A DNA stretch of 39,582 bases from a virus: the IMG/VR virus record IMGVR_UViG_3300034073_004278, positions 1 to 39,582 of that record. The stretch is one strand, 5' to 3'. A program made the translations under genes and the position numbers. Of the stretch, positions 15,481-23,306 are shown piece by piece. Numbering within the stretch: position 1 is the stretch's first letter; each line of letters starts with the position of its first letter. The notes beneath the pieces were generated by a model that was not told the DNA's origin, made no database searches, and worked only from the letters and a program-made list of their open reading frames with translations.

Positions 15481-15502
15481 GTGAAGGCATCACACCACCG
15501 AC

Positions 15503-15814
15503 ATGAACGCACTCACTCCACGCACCGTAAACGCGGCCATTCCCTCTCCTGGCGAAGCCTGTCTCTCTGAGACTCAAATCGAACTGGGTCGCCTGCGCGA
15601 CAACATCGAAGGACTTGACTACACGGTCAGTACTTTGCTGGAACGTCTGCAACCCATCACGCGTCAGGTGCAGCCACAGACGACCATCGAAGGCGGCGTT
15701 GACAAACCCGTCACGCCCGAATCCCAACTCGGAATCGAGATCGCCAAGGCGGCAGACATGATCGCCAGCATCACGATGCGCCTCCGAGAACGCAATTGCC
15801 TCCTCGCGATCTGA
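15503..15814 (+). CDS. Hypothetical small helical protein
   Basis: A 103-aa protein, mostly helical with a possible coiled coil (ETQIELGRLRDNIEGLDYTVSTLLERLQPI, then KAADMIASITMRLRERNCLL). Unrecognised. Its stop is 6 bases before the large RNA hairpin at 15820. Confidence 0.5.
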   Translation: MNALTPRTVNAAIPSPGEACLSETQIELGRLRDNIEGLDYTVSTLLERLQPITRQVQPQTTIEGGVDKPVTPESQLGIEIAKAADMIASITMRLRERNCLLAI

Positions 15815-15819
15815 ACCCT

Positions 15820-15889
15820 TTGCCCGTCCCGGTGTTTTGCTCCGCTGTTCAGTGGGATGAAGCAAGTAGAGCAGACACCGGGCGGGCAA
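15820..15889 (+). ncRNA. Large imperfect RNA hairpin (about 20-bp stem) filling the intergenic space
   Basis: TTGCCCG (15820-15826) pairs with CGGGCAA (15883-15889). After one bulged T, CCCGGTGT (15828-15835) pairs with ACACCGGG (15875-15882). After a small internal loop, TGCTC (15838-15842) pairs with GAGCA (15869-15873). The apical loop is 26 nt. There is no T-run. The element takes up nearly the whole gap before the exonuclease ATG at 15904, so it would form in the leader of that message or be released as a small RNA. Confidence 0.5.
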
Positions 15890-15903
15890 TCCACGCCACC
15901 ACC

Positions 15904-16647
15904 ATGCACGACTTCATCGTCACTGACACCGAAACGGGCGGTTTCTACCCGCATCTGAATGCCCTGTTGTCCATCGGAGCCGTGTGCTCGTGGGACGCGA
16001 GCCTCACTTTCGAGGCTTACATCACTGTCGAAAGCCAGCCCGGAAAGACGGTCACTGAAGAAGCCGCCAAAAAGAACGGCTACTCACGCGAGGCCTGGGA
16101 ACTGCTGAAGGCCCGGCCGCTTCACGAGGTCATCACCGAATACCTGCAGTGGCTCGATGCGCGAAAAAAGGAGCGGGCCGCGCCGATCGTGTGTCACAAC
16201 CTTGCGTTCGACAAACCTTTCCTCGCCGAGGCCGCGCGGCTTTGGGACATTGAGATGCCGCACCGGAATGACTGGCGCTGCTCGCAGGTGAAATTCGGCG
16301 AGCTGATGGATCAAGGCGTGATCGAAAAAGGCTCATCCTCACTCGACCGGCTGCGTGAACTCAGCGGCTACGCGCCGGAGCGCCACGAGCATCACAACGC
16401 GCTGCAGGACTGCATCATCACCGCGCACGGCTACCGCTGGCTTTTTGCAAAAGCGAAGACAGCCGAGGCCACGGTGAAGCATCTCTACGACCTCGCCTGT
16501 CAGGATCGGCGCGCACTGGAACGGATCATCTGTGAAACGGCCGATTACCTCAATGCCGTGTCCGGTTGGGATGAAGCGGCACGCATTGCCCGGATCGTCA
16601 GCGAAGCCGCCGCCAAAATCAAAAAGGAGGGCCGGAGCGATGGGTAA
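15904..16647 (+). CDS. DnaQ-like 3'-5' exonuclease (DEDDh)
   Basis: A 247-aa protein started at ATG 15904, since residues upstream in frame lie in the hairpin. Exo I is D8-x-E10 (TDTETGG). Exo II is H98-N-x3-F-D103 (CHNLAFDKPF). Exo III is H164-N-A-x2-D169 (HHNALQDC). Together these give the five residues of a DEDDh two-metal nuclease. The fold covers about residues 1-185; the last 60 residues are a helical extension without recognised function. It may proofread phage replication or degrade nucleic acid as part of host takeover. It overlaps the next gene by 8 bases. Confidence 0.85.
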   Translation: MHDFIVTDTETGGFYPHLNALLSIGAVCSWDASLTFEAYITVESQPGKTVTEEAAKKNGYSREAWELLKARPLHEVITEYLQWLDARKKERAAPIVCHNLAFDKPFLAEAARLWDIEMPHRNDWRCSQVKFGELMDQGVIEKGSSSLDRLRELSGYAPERHEHHNALQDCIITAHGYRWLFAKAKTAEATVKHLYDLACQDRRALERIICETADYLNAVSGWDEAARIARIVSEAAAKIKKEGRSDG

Positions 16648-17626
16648 GGACACAAACATCGAGTGGTGCGATTCGACGATTAATGGCACCTCCGGCTGTG
16701 ACGGCTGCGAGCTGTGGAATTGGAAGCATCGCACCTGCTATGCCGGGAACCTGCAGACGCGGCGATTGTCGAAGTCGCTCCCGTCCCTCTACAGCGCCGA
16801 CTTCTCGGAGGTGCGGATGATCCCGGGCCGCTATGCCCAGGCCGCTTCGTGGTCGGATCTTCGCGGCATGGAGCGTCCAGACAAGCCCTGGCTCAATGGC
16901 ATGCCGCGCTGCATCTTCGTCGGTGACTTGGGCGACACGTTCAGCCGTGCCGTGACAGATGACTACCTCACCCGCGAGCTGCTTGGAGCCATCACGAGCA
17001 AGCAAGGGCGGAGGCATTTCTGGATGCTGCTCACGAAGCGGCCCAAACGACTGGCGGAGCTCTCCGAAAAGTGGGGAGGCCTCCCGCGCAACGTCATGGC
17101 GATGACCACGGTCACCAACCAAACCTTCGCCAACATCCGAATCCGGGAGCTTCTGGACGTCCGCTGCTACTGGCGTGGTCTGTCCATCGAACCGATGCTT
17201 GGCCCCGTCGATCTGCAGGCCATGCCTTTGGATCTCGACAACCAACTGTTCCGATACTGGCCGCTCACTGGCGCCCACATCGCCGATGGCTACAACGAGC
17301 CGCGAGTACTTCCCGGATCAGCGATCATTCACTGGGTCATCTGCGGCGGCGAGAGCGGCACGAATGCCCGGCCGATGCATCCCGACTGGGCGCGTTCGTT
17401 ACGCGATCAATGCAGCGCCGCTGGCGTGCCGTTCTTCTTCAAGCAGTGGGGGAACTATGCCCCTTGCCCGATTGGCGATGGTCCCGACCTCGTGACTGAT
17501 GCCGTGTTTAAAAAAGGTCCCGGCCACGACGGCCAAGTCTGGAACATCGGCAAAACGAAGGCGGGCCGCCTGCTCGATGGGCGCGAGTGGAACGAATTCC
17601 CGCACATCGGAGGTGCCGCATCATGA
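16640..17626 (+). CDS. Phage Gp37/Gp68-family protein (DUF5131), probable metal/Fe-S protein
   Basis: A 328-aa protein from ATG 16640. It has an N-terminal NIEWCDSTINGTSGCDGC then TCYAGN cysteine cluster. Further blocks are CIFVGDLGDTF, FWMLLTKRP, VTNQTFANIR, LSIEPMLGPVDL and a C-terminal VICGGESGTNARPMHPDW...GVPFFFKQWG. This order of blocks is characteristic of the phage Gp37/Gp68 family. The Cys pattern suggests an Fe-S or zinc site and a possible radical-enzyme fold. The biochemical role of the family is unknown to me. It sits between the exonuclease and the methyltransferase, in a nucleic-acid-modifying neighbourhood. Confidence 0.85.
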   Translation: MGKDTNIEWCDSTINGTSGCDGCELWNWKHRTCYAGNLQTRRLSKSLPSLYSADFSEVRMIPGRYAQAASWSDLRGMERPDKPWLNGMPRCIFVGDLGDTFSRAVTDDYLTRELLGAITSKQGRRHFWMLLTKRPKRLAELSEKWGGLPRNVMAMTTVTNQTFANIRIRELLDVRCYWRGLSIEPMLGPVDLQAMPLDLDNQLFRYWPLTGAHIADGYNEPRVLPGSAIIHWVICGGESGTNARPMHPDWARSLRDQCSAAGVPFFFKQWGNYAPCPIGDGPDLVTDAVFKKGPGHDGQVWNIGKTKAGRLLDGREWNEFPHIGGAAS

Positions 17627-17859
17627 AGAACATCGTTCATCGTGGCATCACGTGGCGTGATTTCCCTGGCAACTGCGAGGACAACAAACGCTTTGCCTTC
17701 GCGCTCTTCAAGCGAGGACGGCATGAGTACAACCAGCACTGCGGCGATCTTGAAGGCGAGGCCTTGAAGAGCAGACTGCACGAAGTCGCCAAAAACAAAT
17801 CGCTGCGCTGGCGGAGCCTGAACGCACGCACCTGGGGGCATGGGAGCTTCACCACCTGA
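17623..17859 (+). CDS. Small basic hypothetical protein
   Basis: A 78-aa protein with ATG 17623 overlapping the preceding TGA. It is rich in Arg, Lys, His and aromatic residues (GITWRDFPGNCEDNKRFAFALF), which suggests nucleic-acid contact. It lies 6 bases before the methyltransferase, so co-expression is likely. Unrecognised. Confidence 0.55.
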   Translation: MKNIVHRGITWRDFPGNCEDNKRFAFALFKRGRHEYNQHCGDLEGEALKSRLHEVAKNKSLRWRSLNARTWGHGSFTT

Positions 17860-17865
17860 CTATTC

Positions 17866-19911
17866 ATGCACGAACTCATCGCAGACAACTTTGCGGGCGG
17901 CGGCGGCGGCAGCACCGGCATCGAATGGGGCCTTGGCCGTCCCGTGGACATCGCGATCAATCACTGCCGATACGCGCTCGGCATGCACCGCATCAACCAT
18001 CCGTTCACCGAGCACTACGAAACCGACGTGTTCGACGTGGACCCAGGCACCGTCACAGCGGGCCGCCGCGTTGGACTCGCTCACTTCTCACCGGACTGCA
18101 CGCACCACAGCAAGGCCAAAGGTGGCAAGCCGGTGTCGAAGCGGATTCGCGGCCTTGTGCTCGTGATGCTGCGCTGGGCACAGATCGGCACTCGCGTGAT
18201 GACGATGGAAAACGTCGAGGAGATCCAGCAGTGGGGGCCGTTGGTGCAGATGATCAAGAACGGGAAGCCCGGCTGGTATCCCGATCCGCAGCACAAGGGC
18301 CGCACCTGGAAGGCCTTCGTGGACTGCATGACGACTGGCATTGCGCCCGATCATCCCGACCTTCCCGACTTCTTGGAAGTGCTCGCTGGCACCGTGACGA
18401 AAGCCGAGCTGGTGAAGGGCTTTGGCTACGCCTTCGACTGCCGCGAGATTCGCGGCTACGCGCACGGGGCACCGACGATCCGCAACCGGCTCTTCGCCGT
18501 GTTCCGCAACGATGGCAAACCGATCGTGTGGCCAGCCCCGACGCATGCCGATCCAAAGGCCGCGCCAAATCTGCAGCGCTGGCGCACGATTGCCGAATGC
18601 CTCGACTGGTCGCTGCCCTGCCATTCGATCTTCCTGAGCAAGGCCCAGGCTCGAAAGGTGCGCTGCAAACGGCCGCTGGCAAAGGCCACGCTCCGCCGTG
18701 TGGCAAAGGGCGTGGATCTCTACGTGTTGAAATCGGAGGAGCCGTTCCTTGTCTCTCTCACGCATCAAGGCGGGGATCGAGTGGAGCCGATGAGTACACC
18801 GATTCACACCATCACGGGAGCGCATCGAGGCGAAAAGGCGCTGGTCTGTCCGACGATGGCCGCGCCGTTTGTCACCGAGCACGCGAACGCATCAACGCAG
18901 AGAAACTTCCCCGCCGACGAACCGGCCCGCACCGTTTGTGCGCAAGTGAAAGGCGGTCACTTCGCGCTCGTGTCGGGCACGTTGGTGCAGACTGGCTACG
19001 GCGAGCGTGAAGGACAGGAACCCCGCGCCCTCGATCCGCAGGCCCCGCTGGGGACTGTTGTCGCTGGCGGTGGCAAGCATGCCCTGGCCGCGTGCAATCT
19101 GGTGAAGATGCGCGGCGACAACATCGGCAGCGGCGTGGAGGAACCGTTGCACACGATCAGTGCCGGCGGATCGCACCACGGTTTGATTGCGGCCAGTGTG
19201 ATTCGCCACTTCGGCCAGAGCATCGGACAGCAGGCAGATGCGCCAGCGCCGACTGTGGTTGCAGGTGGACAAGGAAAGACGGGCGTTGTCGCCGCCTACC
19301 TGGCCCAGCACAACGGCGGTTTCTGCGATGTGCCGGGCCATGAGGCACGCGAGCCCATCAGCACGATCAGCAGCCGCGGCTCCCAGCAGCAACTTGTCGC
19401 CGCGAGTGTCGCGGCCTACTACGGCACGGAGAGCGATGGACAGGCACCGACAGAGCCCGCGCGCACGGTCACTGCCAAGGCGCGCATGGGCTTGGTGCAG
19501 AGCAGCCTCGCGGCCTCACTCACACCGGCACAGCTCGCAGGCGCCCGCCGTGTGGCGAAGTTCTTGCGTGCGCATGGCGTCGAGTTCGAGGGCGAGTTCG
19601 CCACCGTCGCAGGCTGTGTGATCGTGGACATCGGCATGCGCATGCTCACCCCGCGCGAGTTGTTCAGGGCGCAAGGCTTTGGCGATGACTACGTGATCGA
19701 TCGGGCGTGGATCGTCGATCCGAAGACGGGAGAGACGCGCGAAAAGCTGCTGACGAAAGAGCAGCAGATCCGCATGTGCGGGAATTCGGTCTGCCCGCCC
19801 GTGATGGCCGCCCTCGTGAGAGCCAACGTGCCCGAGCTGATCAACCCGAAGCCGCCGCCAAAGTGGCGTCCCACGCTCGAACTGATGAAGCAAGCCAGAC
19901 TTGTCGCATGA
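17866..19911 (+). CDS. DNA cytosine-5 methyltransferase with tandem-repeat recognition region
   Basis: A 681-aa protein that would transfer methyl from SAM to cytosine C5 in DNA. Motif I is NFAGGGGGSTGIEWG near residue 8. Motif IV is SPDC78THHS, with the catalytic Cys preceded by Asp instead of the usual Pro. Motif VI is MENVEE (E115-N116-V117). A PTIRNRLFAVF (QxRxR-type) block lies near 201-211. Motifs IX/X are LTPRELFRAQGF and QQIRMCGNSVCPPVMAAL in the last 90 residues. Between about 290 and 550, where the target-recognition domain belongs, lie about seven degenerate repeats (EP-x2-TI/V-x-AGG-x2-H-x-L-V/I-A, then a hydrophobic strand and G). No cognate endonuclease is visible, so protection of phage DNA or epigenetic control is more likely than restriction-modification. 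Confidence 0.88.
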   Translation: MHELIADNFAGGGGGSTGIEWGLGRPVDIAINHCRYALGMHRINHPFTEHYETDVFDVDPGTVTAGRRVGLAHFSPDCTHHSKAKGGKPVSKRIRGLVLVMLRWAQIGTRVMTMENVEEIQQWGPLVQMIKNGKPGWYPDPQHKGRTWKAFVDCMTTGIAPDHPDLPDFLEVLAGTVTKAELVKGFGYAFDCREIRGYAHGAPTIRNRLFAVFRNDGKPIVWPAPTHADPKAAPNLQRWRTIAECLDWSLPCHSIFLSKAQARKVRCKRPLAKATLRRVAKGVDLYVLKSEEPFLVSLTHQGGDRVEPMSTPIHTITGAHRGEKALVCPTMAAPFVTEHANASTQRNFPADEPARTVCAQVKGGHFALVSGTLVQTGYGEREGQEPRALDPQAPLGTVVAGGGKHALAACNLVKMRGDNIGSGVEEPLHTISAGGSHHGLIAASVIRHFGQSIGQQADAPAPTVVAGGQGKTGVVAAYLAQHNGGFCDVPGHEAREPISTISSRGSQQQLVAASVAAYYGTESDGQAPTEPARTVTAKARMGLVQSSLAASLTPAQLAGARRVAKFLRAHGVEFEGEFATVAGCVIVDIGMRMLTPRELFRAQGFGDDYVIDRAWIVDPKTGETREKLLTKEQQIRMCGNSVCPPVMAALVRANVPELINPKPPPKWRPTLELMKQARLVA

Positions 19912-20129
19912 ACCGAAACCGAGTGAGAGATGCCCTGGCAAGACTGCATGCGTTGCTGCCAGTGGCCGATATTGAGCCGCATGAACGCGTGGAACTGACG
20001 CTGCATTTGATGGCAATGACGTCGCAAATCAATCGCGGGCCTGTGCTGGCTCTGCCCTGGCGTGTGACCGTAGCCGCAGACCGGAAATGCCTGGCCGCGC
20101 ATGATGACACCTTTTTACCCCATGAGTGA
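19908..20129 (+). CDS. Small hypothetical protein
   Basis: A 73-aa protein whose ATG at 19908 overlaps the methyltransferase stop. The N-terminal half is helical (VRDALARLHALLPVADIEPHERVELTLHLMAM). No recognised family. Tight coupling suggests expression with the methyltransferase. Confidence 0.5.
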   Translation: MNRNRVRDALARLHALLPVADIEPHERVELTLHLMAMTSQINRGPVLALPWRVTVAADRKCLAAHDDTFLPHE

Positions 20130-20397
20130 ATCCACTGAAACCAAACCGATGCCACCCGCTGCCGCTGTGCAGGTGCTGCGGTATCGTCCCAACGCACAAA
20201 CCGGCGTGCTGGAGCCGTGGCCTGTCGCCACCATTGAGATCGACCAGGCCGGGAAAATCGTGTTTCGCGGTGATGCTGGCAAGGCCTACGAGCCGCTGCT
20301 GCGAGCCGCGCGAAAAGCGGGCATGCGACTGGCGGATCAAAGCATCCGTGAAGCGTTGCTGGAGGCCCGGTCACTGAAAACCGATGCGGATTTGTGA
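20122..20397 (+). CDS. Small hypothetical protein
   Basis: A 91-aa protein from ATG 20122, overlapping the previous gene (ATG 20101 or 20104 possible). It has a strand-rich start (VQVLRYRPNAQTGVLEPWPVATIEI) and a helical C-terminus (AYEPLLRAARKAGMRLADQSIREALLEA). Unrecognised; GC usage fits neighbours. Confidence 0.5.
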   Translation: MSESTETKPMPPAAAVQVLRYRPNAQTGVLEPWPVATIEIDQAGKIVFRGDAGKAYEPLLRAARKAGMRLADQSIREALLEARSLKTDADL

Positions 20398-20400
20398 GCC

Positions 20401-20580
20401 ATGAAAAGTGCTCGATCCGCCATTAAACCCGGGGACCCATTCATGGCGCACTCGGACGGCGAGAAGATCCAAATCACGCAAGTCACCCGCGATTTCATCC
20501 ACTGGATCAACCCAGTCACCGGCAGCCACGGCCGGATGCTGAAAGCCTATTTCCTGAACTATTTCACCCCTGTTTCCTGA
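20401..20580 (+). CDS. 59-aa hypothetical protein
   Basis: ATG 20401 to TGA 20580, 3 bases after the previous stop and 3 before the next ATG, so it fills the gap exactly. Strand pattern and aromatic residues (DGEKIQITQVTRDFIHWI, then MLKAYFLNYF) suggest a small beta barrel-like fold. Function unknown. Confidence 0.5.
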   Translation: MKSARSAIKPGDPFMAHSDGEKIQITQVTRDFIHWINPVTGSHGRMLKAYFLNYFTPVS

Positions 20581-20583
20581 TTC

Positions 20584-21696
20584 ATGAACGATGCCCGATT
20601 GTCAACGGCGCTGCCAGCGCACCCCAAAATGAAACGACTGCAGCACCGGCTCAAAGCCGAGGGTGCCTGGGGATGGGTCAAACTGATTCTCTGGACTCGG
20701 GACAACCGCAGCAGCGGCGATTTGTCCGGCTTGAGTGACGAGGACATTGAGCTGGCGGTGGACTGGCCAGGGGAGGCCGGGCTGCTGGTGGCGACTTTGG
20801 CGGATCTGGCGCTGCTGGACGGTCCTCAATTTGGCCGGCTGATTCACGATTGGAAGGAGCATCAACCCTGGTCAACCGGTGAGCAAATGCGGCGGGAGAG
20901 CTCGAAATGGAGTGCGATGGTCAAGCATCACGGCTTCGAAGGCGCCAAGCGGATGATGCCTGATTACTACAAAACGCACAAAGAACGGTGCGAACGGTCT
21001 GCGAAACGCAGCGGAAATCCTGCGAACGCAGGACAATCGCAGGAAAACGCAGGGAAAACGACTGCTCCGTCTCCGTCTCCGTCTCCGTCTCCGTCTCCGT
21101 CTCCGTCTCCGTCTCCGTCTCCGTCTCCGTCTCCGATTCCTTCATCCCAGAATGGCCCGGACAAGCCGGGCGGCACACCTGCTGTCGCAGAATCCTCCAT
21201 GGCTGAGCCCGATCCCGGCGCTCCGAGTCCGGATGCCGCTGCATCGAAGATCCTGCTCCCGGCGAAAAAAAAGAAGGGGGGCGCGGCAGGCGTGCCCAAG
21301 CCACGAGAGCGCAATCCGCTGTTTGACGTGCTGGTGGCGATTGAGGGCTGCGATCCGCAGCAGGTGACAAAGCCGCTGGCAGGCCGGGTGGCAAAGGCGC
21401 TGGCGACAATCCGCGACGTGTCGCCGGATGTGACGGTGGCGGAGATCAAGCGCCGGGCCGCCGTATATGCCGCCGAGTGGCCGCGTGCGACGCTCACTGC
21501 AATGGCGCTGGCAACCCACTGGGGGAGGATGGGGGGTGCGAAAAAAGAAGGGGGCGGCCCTCAGGTCGAAACGGCGGCGCCAGCCGGATTTGAACGAGCT
21601 TGTGAAGCGCTTTACGGCGATGTCACGCCGTGGGCGATGCTGGGGGTGGGGCAGCAGTCTGAAATCCGCGAGTGGTTGAAGGAGGAAGCAGCATGA
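20584..21696 (+). CDS. Phage replication organiser-type protein (winged-helix N-terminus)
   Basis: A 370-aa protein. Residues 1-95 (HPKMKRLQHRL...WGWVKLILWTRDNRSSGDLSGLSDEDIELAVDW...LIHDWKEHQPW) match the N-terminal domain often found in phage proteins encoded just before a DnaB helicase. An uninterrupted Ser-Pro linker follows at about 162-184, then Lys-rich and Pro/Ala stretches. Residues about 240-320 (NPLFDVLVAIEGCDPQQV...GRVAKALATIRDVSPDVTVAEI...TAMALATHWGRM) are the second conserved block of the same replication proteins. The likely role is origin recognition and helicase loading. The last codons overlap the helicase start. Confidence 0.7.
   Translation: MNDARLSTALPAHPKMKRLQHRLKAEGAWGWVKLILWTRDNRSSGDLSGLSDEDIELAVDWPGEAGLLVATLADLALLDGPQFGRLIHDWKEHQPWSTGEQMRRESSKWSAMVKHHGFEGAKRMMPDYYKTHKERCERSAKRSGNPANAGQSQENAGKTTAPSPSPSPSPSPSPSPSPSPSPSPIPSSQNGPDKPGGTPAVAESSMAEPDPGAPSPDAAASKILLPAKKKKGGAAGVPKPRERNPLFDVLVAIEGCDPQQVTKPLAGRVAKALATIRDVSPDVTVAEIKRRAAVYAAEWPRATLTAMALATHWGRMGGAKKEGGGPQVETAAPAGFERACEALYGDVTPWAMLGVGQQSEIREWLKEEAA
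21066..21135 (+). repeat. Hexanucleotide microsatellite (TCCGTC)11 plus partial unit
   Basis: Eleven perfect hexamers plus four bases, encoding alternating Pro-Ser. Because the unit is 6 bp, copy-number change keeps frame and only alters linker length of the replication organiser protein. Confidence 0.95.
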
Positions 21697-23276
21697 AGGA
21701 CAAAACTCCAGGAGCAGAAGATTTGCTGGGCAGCCTGGCCAAAACGGCCCTGCCTGCTACGGATGAAGCGGAAAAGGGAGTGTTGTCCTGCCTGCTGCAG
21801 GAGCCTGGCGAGCGAGTGGTGGAGACGCGCATCACGCTGCCTCCGGAGGCATTTTACCACCCGGCCAACCGGACAATTTACGAGTTGTTGAACGAAGTCG
21901 TGAGCAAGGGACTGCCGATTGATCCAGTGGCGATCACGCACCTGCTGCGAGACCGTGGGTTGCTCGATGGCGTTGGTGGGGCCTCGGCCATCAGTGAGCT
22001 GTTCGCTTTTGTTCCCATCGCCGCCCACTACCCGTTTTACGTGAAACAGGTGCGTGAAAAGTGGCTGCTGCGAGAAATGATTCACGCCAATGCGCTCGGC
22101 ATTCATGAGGCGCAGATGCATGCCAGTGAACTGGAGGCCGAAAGTGTGGGCAGCCTTTTGAGCCGGAATGAATCAAGGTCGTTTCAGGTGCTGGACATGT
22201 TCCAAGGCCAGGGACAAGGCAATCACATCGCAGATTCACGGGCTGCTTTGGTGGAATGGCAGGAGAAGTTTCAGCAGATCTGCGACAACCGCGGCAAGAT
22301 TTTGGGAGTGCAAACCGGCTGGGTCGATGTCGATCGCACGTTTCATGGTTTGAACCCGGACGGTGAGGGTGATCTGTTCCTGATTGGTGGTTTCCCCGGG
22401 ATGGGCAAGACGGGTTGCGGTGTCAGTCTGCTGGAGAACATCGCGGTGGATGGTCAGATTCCATGTGGTGTGTTTCCGTTGGAAATGGGCAAGGTGGGCT
22501 GGCTGCATCGTCTGGTCCTGGGACGTGCGGGCGTGGACATCAGTGTGAGTCGCAATGGTCATCTGCCCAAAGATTCGATTGGAGCAATCGGACGTGCGAC
22601 AAAAGAAATCGATGCCGCGCCCATCTTCTGGGACAATTCCGCGTTCTGCGACTGCGACAATTTGCGCGCGCGTGTGACGATGATGGTGCGCAGGCATGGC
22701 TTGAAAGTGGTGTTCATCGACCACTTTGGCCAGTTGCGGGCGTCCACCAAAGAGGGAAAGGCCGACAAATTGCGCGGACAAATCGAGATCATGGAGACAC
22801 TGCACGAACTGCGGCGCACGCTGGGAATCACCATCGTCCTGTTTGTGCAGTTGACCAAGGAGGGGCGCGAAAAACAGAGCCGCAACCGTCCGCCAGATAA
22901 TGGCGATGTGAAAGGCGCGGGAGAAATGATCGAGTATCCGACCATGATCGGCTTCATTCACCGGCCGTCTGTTGTCAGGCCATGGGGCGCTCTGGCGGAG
23001 GATGAAAAGGATCGCTGGCAGGAGGTGACCAACATGTTCCGCCGGGATTTCCCTGAAGCCTGGCATGACGGGCGTGGCCTGCCGGCTGAAATGTATGTGT
23101 GCCAGAAGGACTACGAAGAGCACGCGAGGTTCATCATCACCAAGAATCGCAATGGAGCTACCTGCGATGATATCTGTCTGCGCTACCGACTCAATCTGCA
23201 ACGCTTCAGCGGGCGCACGCTGAAGCTGTATTCCAACAATCCCAAATTCCGTCAGGTGACCCTGCCGGGTTTTTAA
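21693..23276 (+). CDS. dnaB: Replicative DNA helicase, DnaB-like
   Basis: A 527-aa protein from ATG 21693, overlapping the preceding stop. The N-terminal DnaB domain (residues about 20-115) contains EKGVLSCLLQEPGERVVE, EAFYHPANRTIYELL and GLPIDPVAITHLLRDRG. The RecA-like domain has Walker A GFPGMGKTG (about 231-239) and Walker B VVFIDHFGQL (about 340-349). It also has the FVQLTKEGREK and KGAGEMIEYPTMIGFIHR blocks of the DnaB C-terminal family. It is hexameric in known relatives and unwinds DNA 5'-3' at the fork. Flanked by the organiser protein and an SSB-tail protein, it forms the replication module. Confidence 0.92.
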   Translation: MKDKTPGAEDLLGSLAKTALPATDEAEKGVLSCLLQEPGERVVETRITLPPEAFYHPANRTIYELLNEVVSKGLPIDPVAITHLLRDRGLLDGVGGASAISELFAFVPIAAHYPFYVKQVREKWLLREMIHANALGIHEAQMHASELEAESVGSLLSRNESRSFQVLDMFQGQGQGNHIADSRAALVEWQEKFQQICDNRGKILGVQTGWVDVDRTFHGLNPDGEGDLFLIGGFPGMGKTGCGVSLLENIAVDGQIPCGVFPLEMGKVGWLHRLVLGRAGVDISVSRNGHLPKDSIGAIGRATKEIDAAPIFWDNSAFCDCDNLRARVTMMVRRHGLKVVFIDHFGQLRASTKEGKADKLRGQIEIMETLHELRRTLGITIVLFVQLTKEGREKQSRNRPPDNGDVKGAGEMIEYPTMIGFIHRPSVVRPWGALAEDEKDRWQEVTNMFRRDFPEAWHDGRGLPAEMYVCQKDYEEHARFIITKNRNGATCDDICLRYRLNLQRFSGRTLKLYSNNPKFRQVTLPGF

Positions 23277-23306
23277 ACCACCCCAAACACCATAACGACA
23301 CACGCC

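Noticed and set aside
14789-15889. 366-codon leftward frame over 14.8-15.9 kb
   Set aside because: Opposes three rightward frames with better starts and coupling; composition of a shadow frame.
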